Of a stretch of 64,000 nt of DNA, positions 1 through 8,820 are shown one piece after another (the first letter of the stretch is position 1; each line of letters opens with the position of its first letter). Position numbers and translations under genes: made by a program. Below the pieces are notes generated by a model that was not told where the DNA came from, searched no databases, and saw only the letters and a list, made by a program, of their open reading frames with translations. Source of the stretch: Mucilaginibacter sp. (GTDB lineage Bacteria; Bacteroidota; Bacteroidia; Sphingobacteriales; Sphingobacteriaceae); assembly GCF_025359345.1 (NCBI RefSeq), contig NZ_JANYGQ010000001.1:80083-144082 (forward strand), written 5' to 3'.

Positions 1-63
1 CTGTTGCTACCCGGCTATTATTTTAATGAAGGGCCTAAAACAATTGTAGATAACCGTTATTAA
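1..63 (+). CDS. C-terminal end of a truncated gene, function unknown
   Basis: Frame 1 is open from the window edge to a TAA at 61-63 and encodes 20 residues ending in KTIVDNRY. The codons look coding, and the next gene begins 67 bp later on the same strand. The piece is too short to assign to a family. It could be a chance open frame. Confidence 0.4.
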   Translation: MLLPGYYFNEGPKTIVDNRY

Positions 64-130
64 TCCGCGGCCCGAAAAAGATTAAAGGCCCGAATACGAT
101 AAAAGACCTATCTTTACAAAAAAACGGACA

Positions 131-505
131 GTGAAGAAGAAAGTGTTGATTATTGAAAATGACCAGGATATCCGCCATATTATAGAATTCCTGTTACAGG
201 AACACGGCCTTGATACGCTGAGCATCCCCGAACCGGAAAACCTTTCGGAAATTATCCCCTTCGCGCCTGATGTGATCCTGTTAGACGAATTTATCAATAG
301 CCGCCCGGGCCATCGCTTATGCAAGCAGATAAAACATGTTGCCGGCTTGAAAAATGTGCCCGTTATCATTCTTTCCACCGCCAATGATATTGAGATCATT
401 GCCGCCGAATGCGAAGCCAACGACCATATCAGCAAACCTTTTGATATAAATGACATTGTGGGTAAAGTTGTCAGGATGATCAACCACTCACCTATTGCTT
501 ATTAG
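131..505 (+). CDS. Single-domain response regulator (CheY-like receiver)
   Basis: This is a 124-residue stand-alone receiver domain with no output domain, so it probably passes phosphate to a partner or binds another protein. The receiver landmarks are present: acidic pocket E9/D11 in a VLIIEND stretch, phospho-acceptor D52 in LLDEF, S82/T83 after a hydrophobic strand, and K102 in the SKPF motif. The start is GTG at 131. An acidic-pocket position that is usually Asp is Asn here (N10), which might alter metal binding. A multi-PAS histidine kinase lies 1.6 kb downstream, beyond an oppositely oriented gene, and is a possible but unproven partner. The family call is firm; the pathway is unknown. 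Confidence 0.85.
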   Translation: MKKKVLIIENDQDIRHIIEFLLQEHGLDTLSIPEPENLSEIIPFAPDVILLDEFINSRPGHRLCKQIKHVAGLKNVPVIILSTANDIEIIAAECEANDHISKPFDINDIVGKVVRMINHSPIAY

Positions 506-575
506 TCTGTTTTGTAACGGGCAGCGCATAGTAATAGGGATTTTCTCTCTTTTGCCAGGCGTTATATTATAGTAA

Positions 576-605
576 AAGCGCCCGGTTAAACTTAACCGGG
601 CGCTT
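576..605. terminator. Bidirectional terminator between convergent genes
   Basis: A perfect 14-bp inverted repeat (AAGCGCCCGGTTAA and its complement) with a 2-base loop lies between the response regulator (plus strand) and the sugar dehydrogenase (minus strand), which converge here. On the minus strand the stem runs into TTTTAC, so termination of the dehydrogenase gene is the better-supported direction. Confidence 0.8.
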
Positions 606-630
606 CAAAATCATATTTAATTTGATACTA

Positions 631-1830
631 TTACTGCTTAGCTATCTTATACAATTTCCCTCCATCAGTTGCAGCGTAAATAGCGCCGTCTTTCCCGGTT
701 GCCATGCAGCGCCAGCGTTCGTTTTTATCAGCAAGTAAACGTTCTTCGCCAACAACTTTGTTGTTTTTGATCACCAGGCGGGCTATGTGTTGTCCGCTCA
801 GGCCGCCAACAAACAGGTTGTTTTTCCATTCAGCAATATTGCCGGTATAAAACATCATGCAGCCGGGCGAAATAACCGGGTCCCAATAGTAAACCGGTTG
901 TATCGTACCTGCTTTTTGTTGTATCCCATCATAAACTTTTTCGCCGCTGTATTCAATACCATAAGTAACATAAGGCCAGCCATAGTTGCCTCCAGGTTTA
1001 ATCAGGTTGATCTCGTCACCGCCGCGGGGACCAAACTCTGCTTCCCACAAACCGCCGGTAACCGGGTTAACAGAAAAGCCGTCCGGGTTGCGGAAACCGT
1101 AGGCATAAATTTCGGGTTTGGCGTTGGCTTTGCCAATAAACGGGTTGCCGGCAACCGGCTTTCCCTCTTTGGTGATGTGTATGATCTTGCCGGTGGTTGC
1201 GTTCAGGTCTTGTGCCTTTACGCGTATATCATTTGCCTGGCGGTCGCCCGAGGTAACGAACAGGTTGCCCTGCTTGTCGAACAATAAACGCGAACCAAAC
1301 TGGCCGTCGCCTTTATAACGCGGGAAAGCTTCCCATATCACCTTAACATTTTCCAGCTTTGTTTCGTCGGCCGACAGCTTGCCTTTAGCCACCGCAAGCG
1401 TGGCGCCCTCACCCGGTTGGGCAAAGGTCCAGTAGATCATCCGGTTGGTGGTAAAATTCGGGTCGATGTTGATGTCGAGCAAACCACCCTGGCCGCCATA
1501 TTGCACGGCCGGAAAACCGGTAATGGTTTTTACGATCTTACCATCGGTTGTCAGTATTTGCATGGTCCCCGGCTTACTGCTGATGAGCAAACGGCCGTCG
1601 GGCAGCGTATGCATCCCCCATGCGCCTTTAAGCTCGCTGCTGATAACCGTAACCGTGTACGGGGTTTTGGTTTTAACACTGCCGATACGCGTTTGCCCTG
1701 CAAAGGCAGGTTTATAATTGCTGTTGGCTTTATTTTTTTCAACGGGCTCGCCGGTTTGCGCCATAATGGTTGAAGTAACCGATAAAAGCGCGGCACCCAA
1801 CATTAGGGGCTTATAAATTTTTGAAAACAT
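631..1830 (-). CDS. PQQ-type sugar dehydrogenase (glucose/sorbosone dehydrogenase family)
   Basis: This is a 399-residue secreted protein. The N-terminus has a basic start, a hydrophobic core and an Ala-Gln cleavage site (TIMAQ), a standard signal peptide, so it acts in the periplasm. The rest matches the six-bladed propeller of the GSDH/YliI (aldose sugar dehydrogenase) family, with a WGMHTLPDGRLLIS blade, GSRLLFDKQGNLFVTSGDR, and FGPRGGDEINLIKPGGNYGWP in the C-terminal half. The known role of the family is oxidation of aldoses using PQQ; the substrate here is unknown. It is monocistronic, divergent from the PAS kinase and closed by the terminator at 576-605. Confidence 0.85.
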   Translation of the reverse strand: MFSKIYKPLMLGAALLSVTSTIMAQTGEPVEKNKANSNYKPAFAGQTRIGSVKTKTPYTVTVISSELKGAWGMHTLPDGRLLISSKPGTMQILTTDGKIVKTITGFPAVQYGGQGGLLDINIDPNFTTNRMIYWTFAQPGEGATLAVAKGKLSADETKLENVKVIWEAFPRYKGDGQFGSRLLFDKQGNLFVTSGDRQANDIRVKAQDLNATTGKIIHITKEGKPVAGNPFIGKANAKPEIYAYGFRNPDGFSVNPVTGGLWEAEFGPRGGDEINLIKPGGNYGWPYVTYGIEYSGEKVYDGIQQKAGTIQPVYYWDPVISPGCMMFYTGNIAEWKNNLFVGGLSGQHIARLVIKNNKVVGEERLLADKNERWRCMATGKDGAIYAATDGGKLYKIAKQ

Positions 1831-2132
1831 ACTATCTGTTTTGGTTTTATTTGGTTAAGATACAACTTTAATGATTTTATGTTTAATTGTAGTATGTTTT
1901 TTACGGGGGAGGGTTGGAAATTTGTCGTTGGCGTAAGTTGCGCCGATACATTTATCTCTAAGCTATTTGATATAGCAGCTTGAAAGTTTATTAAGAAAAA
2001 CAGTTGTGTAATCATTCTCTTTACGCCAATTCGTATATTGTTGCTTTATTTTAATAATATTATATAATATTTCAATAAAATTGCTAAACAATCATCACAA
2101 ATATTCCTTTTAAAGTCTTAATTATTAACCGC
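1831..2132. other. Divergent intergenic region
   Basis: This 302-bp AT-rich spacer separates the sugar dehydrogenase (minus) from the PAS kinase (plus) and must hold both promoters. I see no clear hairpin, RNA gene or coding stretch. A very AT-rich run at about 2040-2095 lies just ahead of the kinase start. Confidence 0.5.
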
Positions 2133-4505
2133 ATGAGTACCAGGGATATCAAATTTTTAAATGGTGGTGGTGAAATGGGTGAGCTGATAAGATCAACAGA
2201 TTGGTCTAAAACACCTATTGACTCTCCTGGTACCTGGCCGCAAGCACTACGTACAACGGTTAGTTTGATGTTGAATAGCCTGTTCCCTATGTACATTGGC
2301 TGGGGCAGTGAATATACTCAGCTGTATAACGACGGGTACCGGCCTATACTTGGTGCAACCAAACATCCGCAGGCAATGGGTATCGGCACCAGCGAAACCT
2401 TTGCGGAAATTTGGCATATCATAGGGCCGATGTTTGCCGGAGTAATGAAGGGGGAAGCTGTAGGGTTCCCGAATTTTATGTTGCCGTTGGAGCGAAACGG
2501 CTATGTGGAGGAGTGTTACTTTGATTTTTGTTATAGCCCGATCAGGCATGACGACGGCACAGTCGGCGGGGTACTGGTAACCGTTATTGAGACCACAGAA
2601 AAGTACAAGGCTTTTCAGTCGCTTGATGCGGCCAAGCGGGAACTTGAAATATCGCAGGCTGAAACAAAAAAAGAGGGCGACCGGCTGAAACGTTTTTTTA
2701 TGCAAGCACCCGCCGGTATTTGCATTTTAGGGGGGCAAGACCTGGTTTTTGAATTGGTAAATCCGCTGTACCAGCAATTGTTCCCCGGCCGGAACCTTTT
2801 GGGCAGGCCATTGCTTGAGGCTGTGCCCGAGATTACGGGTCAGCCCGTATGGGATCTTTTGCAAAAAGTATATAACAGCGGAAAGACCCACGAAGGTCAT
2901 AACCTTTTAATACCCCTTGCACGCACCGATAACGGACCGGTAGAAGACCGGTATTTCGACTTTATTTACCAGGCGCGCCTGAACCAGGACAACCAGGTAG
3001 ACGGTATACTGGTGTTTGTATACGAAGTAACCGAAATGGTGCAAATTCACCGGAGGGTTGAGGAAAGTGAGAAACGTTTTCGTACGATGATTGAACAGGC
3101 CCCGGTTGCGCTACTGGTTAACAGGGGCGACGACTTAATATTTGATGTTGTAAACCAGCCCATGATAGACATGATTGGCAAAGGGGACGGCATTAGGGGG
3201 AAAACGTGGTATGATGCCTTACCCGAATTGGTTGGGCAACCTGTTGTGGATGAGTTATACAACACCTATCGAACGGGAGAAGAGTGGCGCGGAAATGAAG
3301 TTCCGATTATATTATCAAACAATGGTGAGCCGGAACAGCGGTATTTTAACCTGATCTATCGCCCGCTGATAGAGGCCGGAAAAATAACTGGGTTGCTGCA
3401 GTCGGCCGTGGATGTTACCGGGCAGGTTAATGCGAGAATGGATCTTGAACAAGCTAAGGATACGTTAAATTTAGCTATATCAGCAGCCGAACTGGGTATG
3501 TTTGATATGGATTTAACCAAAGGCACCCTTTATTGGGACGAACGTTGCCGTACGCTGTTCGGAATCAGCCATAACAATCCGGTTACCTATGAAGTGGATT
3601 TTGTGGAGGGTTTGCACCCTGAAGACCGCGAGCGGGTTTTGGAGGTGATTAAAAATGTTTTTGATATAAAAGTAGATAGTGGCAATTACGACGTTGAATA
3701 CCGAACTGTAGGGGCTGAAGACAAAAAAGTGCGTTGGATACGGGCAAAAGGCAAAGCATATTTTGATGAAACCGAGCAGCCGGTTCGTTTTATCGGCGCG
3801 GTGCTGGATATCACGGAACAAAAAACGGACGAAATTAGGAAGAATGATTTTATTGGAATGGTGAGCCATGAGCTTAAAACCCCGCTTACTACACTAACTG
3901 CTGTATTGCAGATAGCAAGCGTGAAATTAAAAGAAAGTGATAATAAACCTTTGGTTACTGCAATAGAGCGCGGTAATGTGCAGGCGAAGCGAATGACCGC
4001 CATGATCAAAGGTTTCCTGGATATATCGAGGCTTGAGTCGGGCAAAATGCTGATAGAAAAGCAAAAGTTTGATATGGATAAACTTGTGCACGAAGTGGTT
4101 GACGAAATAAAACTGATTGAAAAGGGCCATGAAATTAAATTGATTAACTGTAACCCTGTTCAGGTTAATGCCGACCGGGATAAAATAAGTTCAGTGATAT
4201 CAAACTTTATTAATAATGCCGCTAAATACTCGCCAAACGGCAAACCAATAGCAATAAGTTGTGAAATAATAGAAAATGAAGTTATAGTCAGCGTTCGCGA
4301 TGAAGGCATTGGCATAAAACAGCAGGACTTAAACCTGGTGTTCGATAGATTTTATCGCGCGGAAGCTGCCCACAAGCATAAAATTTCAGGTTTTGGGATA
4401 GGATTGTACCTGAGCTTCGAAATAATCAAGCAGCACAACGGCAGGATTTGGGTGGAAAGCGAACAAGAGGTTGGAAGCACCTTTTACTTTACACTGCACT
4501 TGTAA
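2133..4505 (+). CDS. Multi-PAS sensor histidine kinase
   Basis: This 790-residue kinase has no predicted membrane segment, so it probably senses a cytoplasmic signal. About four PAS-type modules occupy residues 20-160, 185-305, 315-435 and 445-565; the last is a PAS_3-like fold starting at GMFDMDLTKGTLYWDERC. The catalytic core follows: HisKA with phospho-acceptor H579 in MVSHELKTPL, then HATPase_c with N-box NFINNAAKYS, G1 box VRDEGIGI and G2 box GFGIGLYLS. There is no response regulator beside it; the orphan receiver at 131-505 is the nearest candidate partner. The gene appears to stand alone. Confidence 0.9.
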   Translation: MSTRDIKFLNGGGEMGELIRSTDWSKTPIDSPGTWPQALRTTVSLMLNSLFPMYIGWGSEYTQLYNDGYRPILGATKHPQAMGIGTSETFAEIWHIIGPMFAGVMKGEAVGFPNFMLPLERNGYVEECYFDFCYSPIRHDDGTVGGVLVTVIETTEKYKAFQSLDAAKRELEISQAETKKEGDRLKRFFMQAPAGICILGGQDLVFELVNPLYQQLFPGRNLLGRPLLEAVPEITGQPVWDLLQKVYNSGKTHEGHNLLIPLARTDNGPVEDRYFDFIYQARLNQDNQVDGILVFVYEVTEMVQIHRRVEESEKRFRTMIEQAPVALLVNRGDDLIFDVVNQPMIDMIGKGDGIRGKTWYDALPELVGQPVVDELYNTYRTGEEWRGNEVPIILSNNGEPEQRYFNLIYRPLIEAGKITGLLQSAVDVTGQVNARMDLEQAKDTLNLAISAAELGMFDMDLTKGTLYWDERCRTLFGISHNNPVTYEVDFVEGLHPEDRERVLEVIKNVFDIKVDSGNYDVEYRTVGAEDKKVRWIRAKGKAYFDETEQPVRFIGAVLDITEQKTDEIRKNDFIGMVSHELKTPLTTLTAVLQIASVKLKESDNKPLVTAIERGNVQAKRMTAMIKGFLDISRLESGKMLIEKQKFDMDKLVHEVVDEIKLIEKGHEIKLINCNPVQVNADRDKISSVISNFINNAAKYSPNGKPIAISCEIIENEVIVSVRDEGIGIKQQDLNLVFDRFYRAEAAHKHKISGFGIGLYLSFEIIKQHNGRIWVESEQEVGSTFYFTLHL

Positions 4506-4728
4506 TCTGCCCACCCAGGTCCCGCCCTTCCAGGCACGCTGCTTGGACACACAACTGTTTAAGCTTCCCGCTAAATTTAACAAAGGCCATTGTACATAGC
4601 GCTTCGTTCTATAGGTAACGATGCCACGGTTTACGGAGCCGCGCTTAAAGCGCAACCCCGGAATACCTATAATCTACCCCCAACAGACTGTACATGATGC
4701 CAAAATTACCAGCAATGGTAAATTCGCA

Positions 4729-4756
4729 GCATAATTATCCCTGCGGATAATTATGC
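4729..4756 (+). repeat. Hairpin just before and over a possible start codon
   Basis: A perfect 12-bp inverted repeat (GCATAATTATCC, 4-base loop CTGC, complement) ends at 4756. An in-frame ATG at 4753 lies in its right arm. The preferred start of the downstream gene is 4783, so the hairpin would sit in the leader. With no T-run it is a weak terminator candidate; it may be an operator or an mRNA structure. Confidence 0.6.
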
Positions 4757-4782
4757 AAACAATAAAAACACAACCACCTGGT

Positions 4783-6135
4783 ATGAAACTTCGATTAACG
4801 CCCTATTTTTCCGCACTTTTTTTGTTCATATGTTCCGCAGTGTGCGGTCAGGAAAAGGTATCCCAAAGTGCATCAACACTAATGGGCAACCGCTTCCTGA
4901 CCTTTAATACCGTTATCAGGGTGAACCAGATCGAGGTGGCGAGGGACCGCAATGTAGGTGAAGATGAACGGGCGCTGCATACCCCGGCAAAGGTAATTGC
5001 TTTCAGGAATGCGCTGGCAGAAGGGTTCCCGGGTGGAAAAATAACCTGGTCGTTCAGCTGGCTTGCGCTGCATGATACCAGCGCCGCGTACCGCGAGATC
5101 AGGAAGCTGGTAGTGGGCTATCATTTTAAATATGGCGATGATGTTACGTTTATACCTGGCGCCTATTTCGCCAATGCCTACAACACCACCGACCAGGTAA
5201 ACAAGGACTTGCACGACGCACTTAAACTAATAGAGGATATGGTAGGCGGCGGGTACCGTCCGCTAAGTATAGTGGCGGGCTTTATGTCGGCAAAAAACCA
5301 GCAGTACCTGGCCGAAAAGGAAGGGATACACGTTTGCCAGGGAAACATCTGGAGCCAGTTCAGTATTGATAACCAGGATGGCGACGGTGCCGTGGTTTAC
5401 CCTTTTTATCCATCAAAAGAACACTTTTGCAAGCCGGCCCAAAACCAAAACGATTTTATCGACTGCGTTAACCTTGATGGTTGGACGGTTGATTTCCTTG
5501 CAGGGAGAAGACAGGGTTTTGCAGAAGGATTTAACAGCCGGATGGGCGTTGGCCCGATAGAAACGCTTGGCAGGTACGGCAACGAGGTGGGTTTAAAGGA
5601 AATGATGCATACTACCGCGATCCATTTTGATAAAGGTTACGAACTTAACGGTTTCGGCTGGGTAACCAATTGCTGGGAACTTTCCCTGCCTTATGATCCG
5701 GCTTTGCTGAAGGATTGGTTAGCCGCTATCAGGAAACGCTGGCCCGATGTTAAGCTGATTACCCAGGGCGAATTTGGCTTGCTTTGGCGGGCGCACTATA
5801 AAAGCAACAGTTTCAACTACCGCTTTGTTGAACGTGGCTCAGGCATAGGCGGATCGGATGCCAATAACGAGATTAGTTGGTTTATGAACAAGGATTTCCG
5901 CCTTGCCTTGTTGAAGGATTGGAAAAAAAACACAACCGAAAAAGTTATAGATTTTACCCGCTACGATGTCCCGGCTGCCGAGCCGGCAGAGATGACACGT
6001 AAATGGAGCCTGTTGGGGGAGATCAATCAAAAACAATCGCGCCCGCAGGATAAACCGGTGCCGCTTGACTCGCTTTCGGCAAAAGGACGTTCGCTGATAG
6101 GAAGGCATTACAAGTATTTAATTAAAAGCAAGTAA
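4783..6135 (+). CDS. Secreted protein of unknown function (DUF3863/DUF3864-like)
   Basis: This is a probable lipoprotein or secreted protein of about 450 residues. I prefer ATG 4783 because it puts the signal sequence MKLRLTPYFSALFLFICSAV at the N-terminus, followed by Cys-Gly, a lipobox-like site; an in-frame ATG also exists at 4753 inside a hairpin. The mature part is rich in Trp and aromatic residues (ITWSFSWLALHD, GWVTNCWELSLPYDP, LITQGEFGLLWRAHY), as in carbohydrate-active enzymes with a TIM-barrel-like fold. It resembles the Bacteroidota families annotated DUF3863/DUF3864; that match is from memory and unverified. It appears monocistronic. No function is assigned. Confidence 0.7.
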   Translation: MKLRLTPYFSALFLFICSAVCGQEKVSQSASTLMGNRFLTFNTVIRVNQIEVARDRNVGEDERALHTPAKVIAFRNALAEGFPGGKITWSFSWLALHDTSAAYREIRKLVVGYHFKYGDDVTFIPGAYFANAYNTTDQVNKDLHDALKLIEDMVGGGYRPLSIVAGFMSAKNQQYLAEKEGIHVCQGNIWSQFSIDNQDGDGAVVYPFYPSKEHFCKPAQNQNDFIDCVNLDGWTVDFLAGRRQGFAEGFNSRMGVGPIETLGRYGNEVGLKEMMHTTAIHFDKGYELNGFGWVTNCWELSLPYDPALLKDWLAAIRKRWPDVKLITQGEFGLLWRAHYKSNSFNYRFVERGSGIGGSDANNEISWFMNKDFRLALLKDWKKNTTEKVIDFTRYDVPAAEPAEMTRKWSLLGEINQKQSRPQDKPVPLDSLSAKGRSLIGRHYKYLIKSK

Positions 6136-6284
6136 CCGCTGGGAATGTGTCCCGGGGGCGTACAAATGTGAGATAATTGGTACTCCCGTTATTTTCCCAC
6201 TGTTGTGAGTATGACAGATGCTATTAGTGCAAAAGCTACACGGGACTTGAAGGCGCTGTTAATCTCCGTTAGATAACCGGGCTT

Positions 6285-6785
6285 TTACTCAGCGTCTCTA
6301 ATCTTTCTCAATTGTTCTATGTCTTCTAAATCTTTCTTTCGGGCGGTGGCATTTTTATCCTCAATTAAGTCATAATAATGCATGAAGTGGATTTTAATGG
6401 CTTCCAATTCCACTGTCTCTTTTCTTTGGTTTGATTTGGCGAACTTAATATCGGCCTTAATTTCGGGAAGCGCATCTAAGGTGAATTCATCAAAGTCTAA
6501 TCTAAAAAATGACTTACGCGGGTTTGGATTATGTTCGTTTTTGAATGCAGTAATGTCATGTCCTAACTCTTCTATAACTTTCAGAAAGTTAAAGTAGTTT
6601 TCATAAGTTGGGTTGTACCAAAGGTCGATGTCAGGTTTGTCGGTTAGCTGCCCGGCTGTATTAATCGAATGTCTATAATAGCCGTTAAGTGCAACCGCCG
6701 TTCCTCCAACAAGCATGTATTGAACATCATACTTTTCAAGCAACCGGCACACAGTTAGCAAACTATTCTTAAGTTTATCTTCCAT
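6285..6785 (-). CDS. Nucleotidyltransferase-like protein (MNT/AbiEii-like fold)
   Basis: This 166-residue protein has the signature of the polymerase-beta-type nucleotidyltransferase superfamily: hydrophobic strand YMLVGGTAVALNGYYR with G27-G28-T29, then the metal-binding pair D52-I-D54 in KPDIDLWY. Such small proteins are often the NTase partner of toxin-antitoxin modules, or AbiEii-like toxins that transfer nucleotides to RNA or protein. A 54-residue gene ends 6 bp upstream on the same strand, giving a compact two-gene operon. The GG-to-DxD spacing is longer than in minimal MNT antitoxins. The fold is fairly secure; a toxin-antitoxin role is inference. Confidence 0.75.
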   Translation of the reverse strand: MEDKLKNSLLTVCRLLEKYDVQYMLVGGTAVALNGYYRHSINTAGQLTDKPDIDLWYNPTYENYFNFLKVIEELGHDITAFKNEHNPNPRKSFFRLDFDEFTLDALPEIKADIKFAKSNQRKETVELEAIKIHFMHYYDLIEDKNATARKKDLEDIEQLRKIRDAE

Positions 6786-6791
6786 ATGAAA

Positions 6792-6956
6792 TTATTTGCA
6801 GTGCTTATTTTCATTTGGACGAACTTTAACAGAATAAATTTCTTTTATAGCTATTTCGAAGTCGTTGTGTTTTTTTAACCTCGATTTATCATCCGAAATT
6901 TTGCTTTCGCTCGATTTTAAATCTTCAAATGATGTAAACTTCTTAACCGTTTTCAT
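6792..6956 (-). CDS. Small charged protein, possible partner of the nucleotidyltransferase
   Basis: This 54-residue reading frame on the minus strand starts at ATG 6956-6954 and stops at 6794-6792, six bases before the nucleotidyltransferase start. It begins MKTVKKFTSFEDLKSSESK and is very rich in Lys, Ser, Asp and Glu, with no hydrophobic segment, as expected of a short antitoxin or adaptor. I do not recognise a Pfam family. Tight coupling to a nucleotidyltransferase is the main argument that it is real. Confidence 0.6.
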   Translation of the reverse strand: MKTVKKFTSFEDLKSSESKISDDKSRLKKHNDFEIAIKEIYSVKVRPNENKHCK

Positions 6957-7162
6957 TGTTGATGACGCTGTGTTTGCTTTATTGTTGTCATTTATATAAC
7001 GTGAACCTTGGTATAAACTGACTAACTAATAAAATATAAAGATACATATAGTTCTACTTAAAGCAATCAAAGATCAGCTGGTTGGATATAACACTTTTAA
7101 TGTTGTAGTCCTAAATTCGCTTCACGGCGGATCCCACTCGTCAAGGCGTACAACTGCTACCT

Positions 7163-8026
7163 TCAATTTAAACTCAACGCAATTATGCCACCTAATATCA
7201 ATATGCCGGCAATCAGTCTTCTTCGGACATCCGCTTCATTCAAAACCCGCGAACCCATAAATACCCCCAGCAAAATACTGATTTCGCGTGCCGGGGCAAC
7301 AACGGTCAATGGGGCATATTTCAGTGCCTCCAACACCAAAATGTAAGCTGCGGGGCTTAACAGTGCTATGGCAATAATGGTCCATTTGTGCTGCTTAACC
7401 TCGCGTTTAATTTCATCTTTTTGCCAGAAAACGAAGGGGAAAAGTAGTCCAATACTAAAGGCGCCCGAAACAAAAGTGATTATCAAAGGCGATACTGCAT
7501 AGGTCTTTATCGCAACAGTATCGTTGAAGGTGTACAAGGTTATAAATAACCCGGTAAGTACGCCCCAGAAAACGCCGGCCATTATTTTAGCGTTGTTCTC
7601 TTTCTTAAAACTCAGCCCGGTTATCACCAGCACGCCGGCAAGGATCAGGAATAACCCGATGGTTGCTTTCAGCTTTAATTGTTCGTGTAAAAATAAAATT
7701 GCAGCAACCGATGAAAACAGCGGACCGGTGCCGCGGGCGAGAGGATATACCACGGACAGGTCGCCGCTCCGGTAACCTTTTTGCAGGATTAGAAAATAGC
7801 TGATATGCAGTACTGCACTCCCAAGGGAAAGCCATAGTACCGGCTGCGAAAAGGAGATATCGCCCTGGTTTATTTTATCGAGCAATACCGGTAAATACAA
7901 AATGGTACTGGCAATATACATCAGCCAAATAAAAGGCGCCTTGCCTCTTGCTTTTTTTGAAAGCAAATTCCAAAAAGCATGAAGTACGGCTGCAGTTAGT
8001 ACCAGCGAAAGAACATAAAGACTCAT
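7163..8026 (-). CDS. EamA/DMT-family membrane permease
   Basis: This 287-residue integral membrane protein has about ten hydrophobic helices in two homologous halves, as is typical of drug/metabolite transporters (EamA). Conserved-looking features include VYPLARGTGPLFSSVAAILFL in the first half and LKYAPLTVVAPAREISILLG in the second. The family exports or exchanges small metabolites; the substrate cannot be read from sequence. It stands alone, between the nucleotidyltransferase pair (same strand, 200 bp away) and the divergent orphan gene at 8248. Confidence 0.85.
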   Translation of the reverse strand: MSLYVLSLVLTAAVLHAFWNLLSKKARGKAPFIWLMYIASTILYLPVLLDKINQGDISFSQPVLWLSLGSAVLHISYFLILQKGYRSGDLSVVYPLARGTGPLFSSVAAILFLHEQLKLKATIGLFLILAGVLVITGLSFKKENNAKIMAGVFWGVLTGLFITLYTFNDTVAIKTYAVSPLIITFVSGAFSIGLLFPFVFWQKDEIKREVKQHKWTIIAIALLSPAAYILVLEALKYAPLTVVAPAREISILLGVFMGSRVLNEADVRRRLIAGILILGGIIALSLN

Positions 8027-8247
8027 TTACCCGCTAATTTGCGGTAAAGTAATAAATGATCGGCAATAGTTTGGACTGCTCGCTAATGAAGAATAGTAAT
8101 TAATGATTACTTAAGGTTATTAGTTGGCGGGGGAAGGTGATGTACGGATGTTCGCCCTGTGTTTCTAACATTATTTATATCTTTAGGTTCCTGCTTGGTG
8201 CTGCTTGCAGAATATTACTTGTTATAGATAAAAGGAACATCAAACAT

Positions 8248-8790
8248 ATGATTACCCGGGATAAACCTTATCAGCCTGTGAATAAAAATAGTATGCCGGT
8301 TCATAATGCCGGTTGTGTACTTATCCATAGCTATTTTCCTATGCTGTTTGAGCGTCTTGGCCTTATGGTCAACCAAAGCTTTGTAAACGAAGACGCCCGG
8401 CAAAAGGCAGTGCATTACCTGCAATATGTTATTACGGGTTTAAGCCATACCGAAGAGCACATTTTACCGCTGAATAAAGTATTGTGCGAAGTGCCGGTGG
8501 AGCAACACATTATAGATGGTATACTTGTGCTGGAAGAACATGCGGAGCTGATTAATGGAATGATAAAAGCCATAATAGGCTATTGGCCCGCTATTGGAAC
8601 AAGTTCCATTGAGGGCTTCAGGGGAAATTGGCTGGTACGCGATGGGCTGCTAACTGAATTTGATGACAGGTGGGAACTTGCAGTTGAAAAGCGAGCCTAT
8701 GATGTGCTCATACATAAGTCGCCTTTTACTTTTTCTGTTATCAAGCATCCATGGATGGATAAGCCGGTACATGTAAGCTGGCCTAATTAA
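8248..8790 (+). CDS. Contractile injection system tape-measure-type C-terminal domain protein (orphan)
   Basis: This is a protein of about 180 residues. I chose ATG 8248, preceded by AAAGGA at a good distance, over the more upstream ATG 8137, whose extra residues look non-coding. The sequence follows the conserved C-terminal domain of CIS tape-measure proteins: HNAGCVLIHSYFPMLFERLG, then ARQKAVHYLQYVITG, LPLNKVLCEVPVE, a GYWPAIGTSSIEGFRGNWL block, and the closing IKHPWMDKPVHVSW. In real injection systems the domain sits at the end of a long protein amid sheath, tube and baseplate genes. None of those are in this window and the N-terminal region is very short, so this is a solitary domain. The family match is by motif memory; the function is unknown. 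Confidence 0.7.
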   Translation: MITRDKPYQPVNKNSMPVHNAGCVLIHSYFPMLFERLGLMVNQSFVNEDARQKAVHYLQYVITGLSHTEEHILPLNKVLCEVPVEQHIIDGILVLEEHAELINGMIKAIIGYWPAIGTSSIEGFRGNWLVRDGLLTEFDDRWELAVEKRAYDVLIHKSPFTFSVIKHPWMDKPVHVSWPN

Positions 8791-8820
8791 GGGATAATTT
8801 CATATGCGTATTTATCAATA

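Noticed and set aside
787..1287. Long plus-strand open frames opposite the sugar dehydrogenase
   Set aside because: They lie antisense to a clear GSDH gene and have no recognisable domain; shadow frames.
2247..2705. 152-residue minus-strand frame inside the PAS kinase gene
   Set aside because: Shadow of a well-supported histidine kinase; no independent start or domain.
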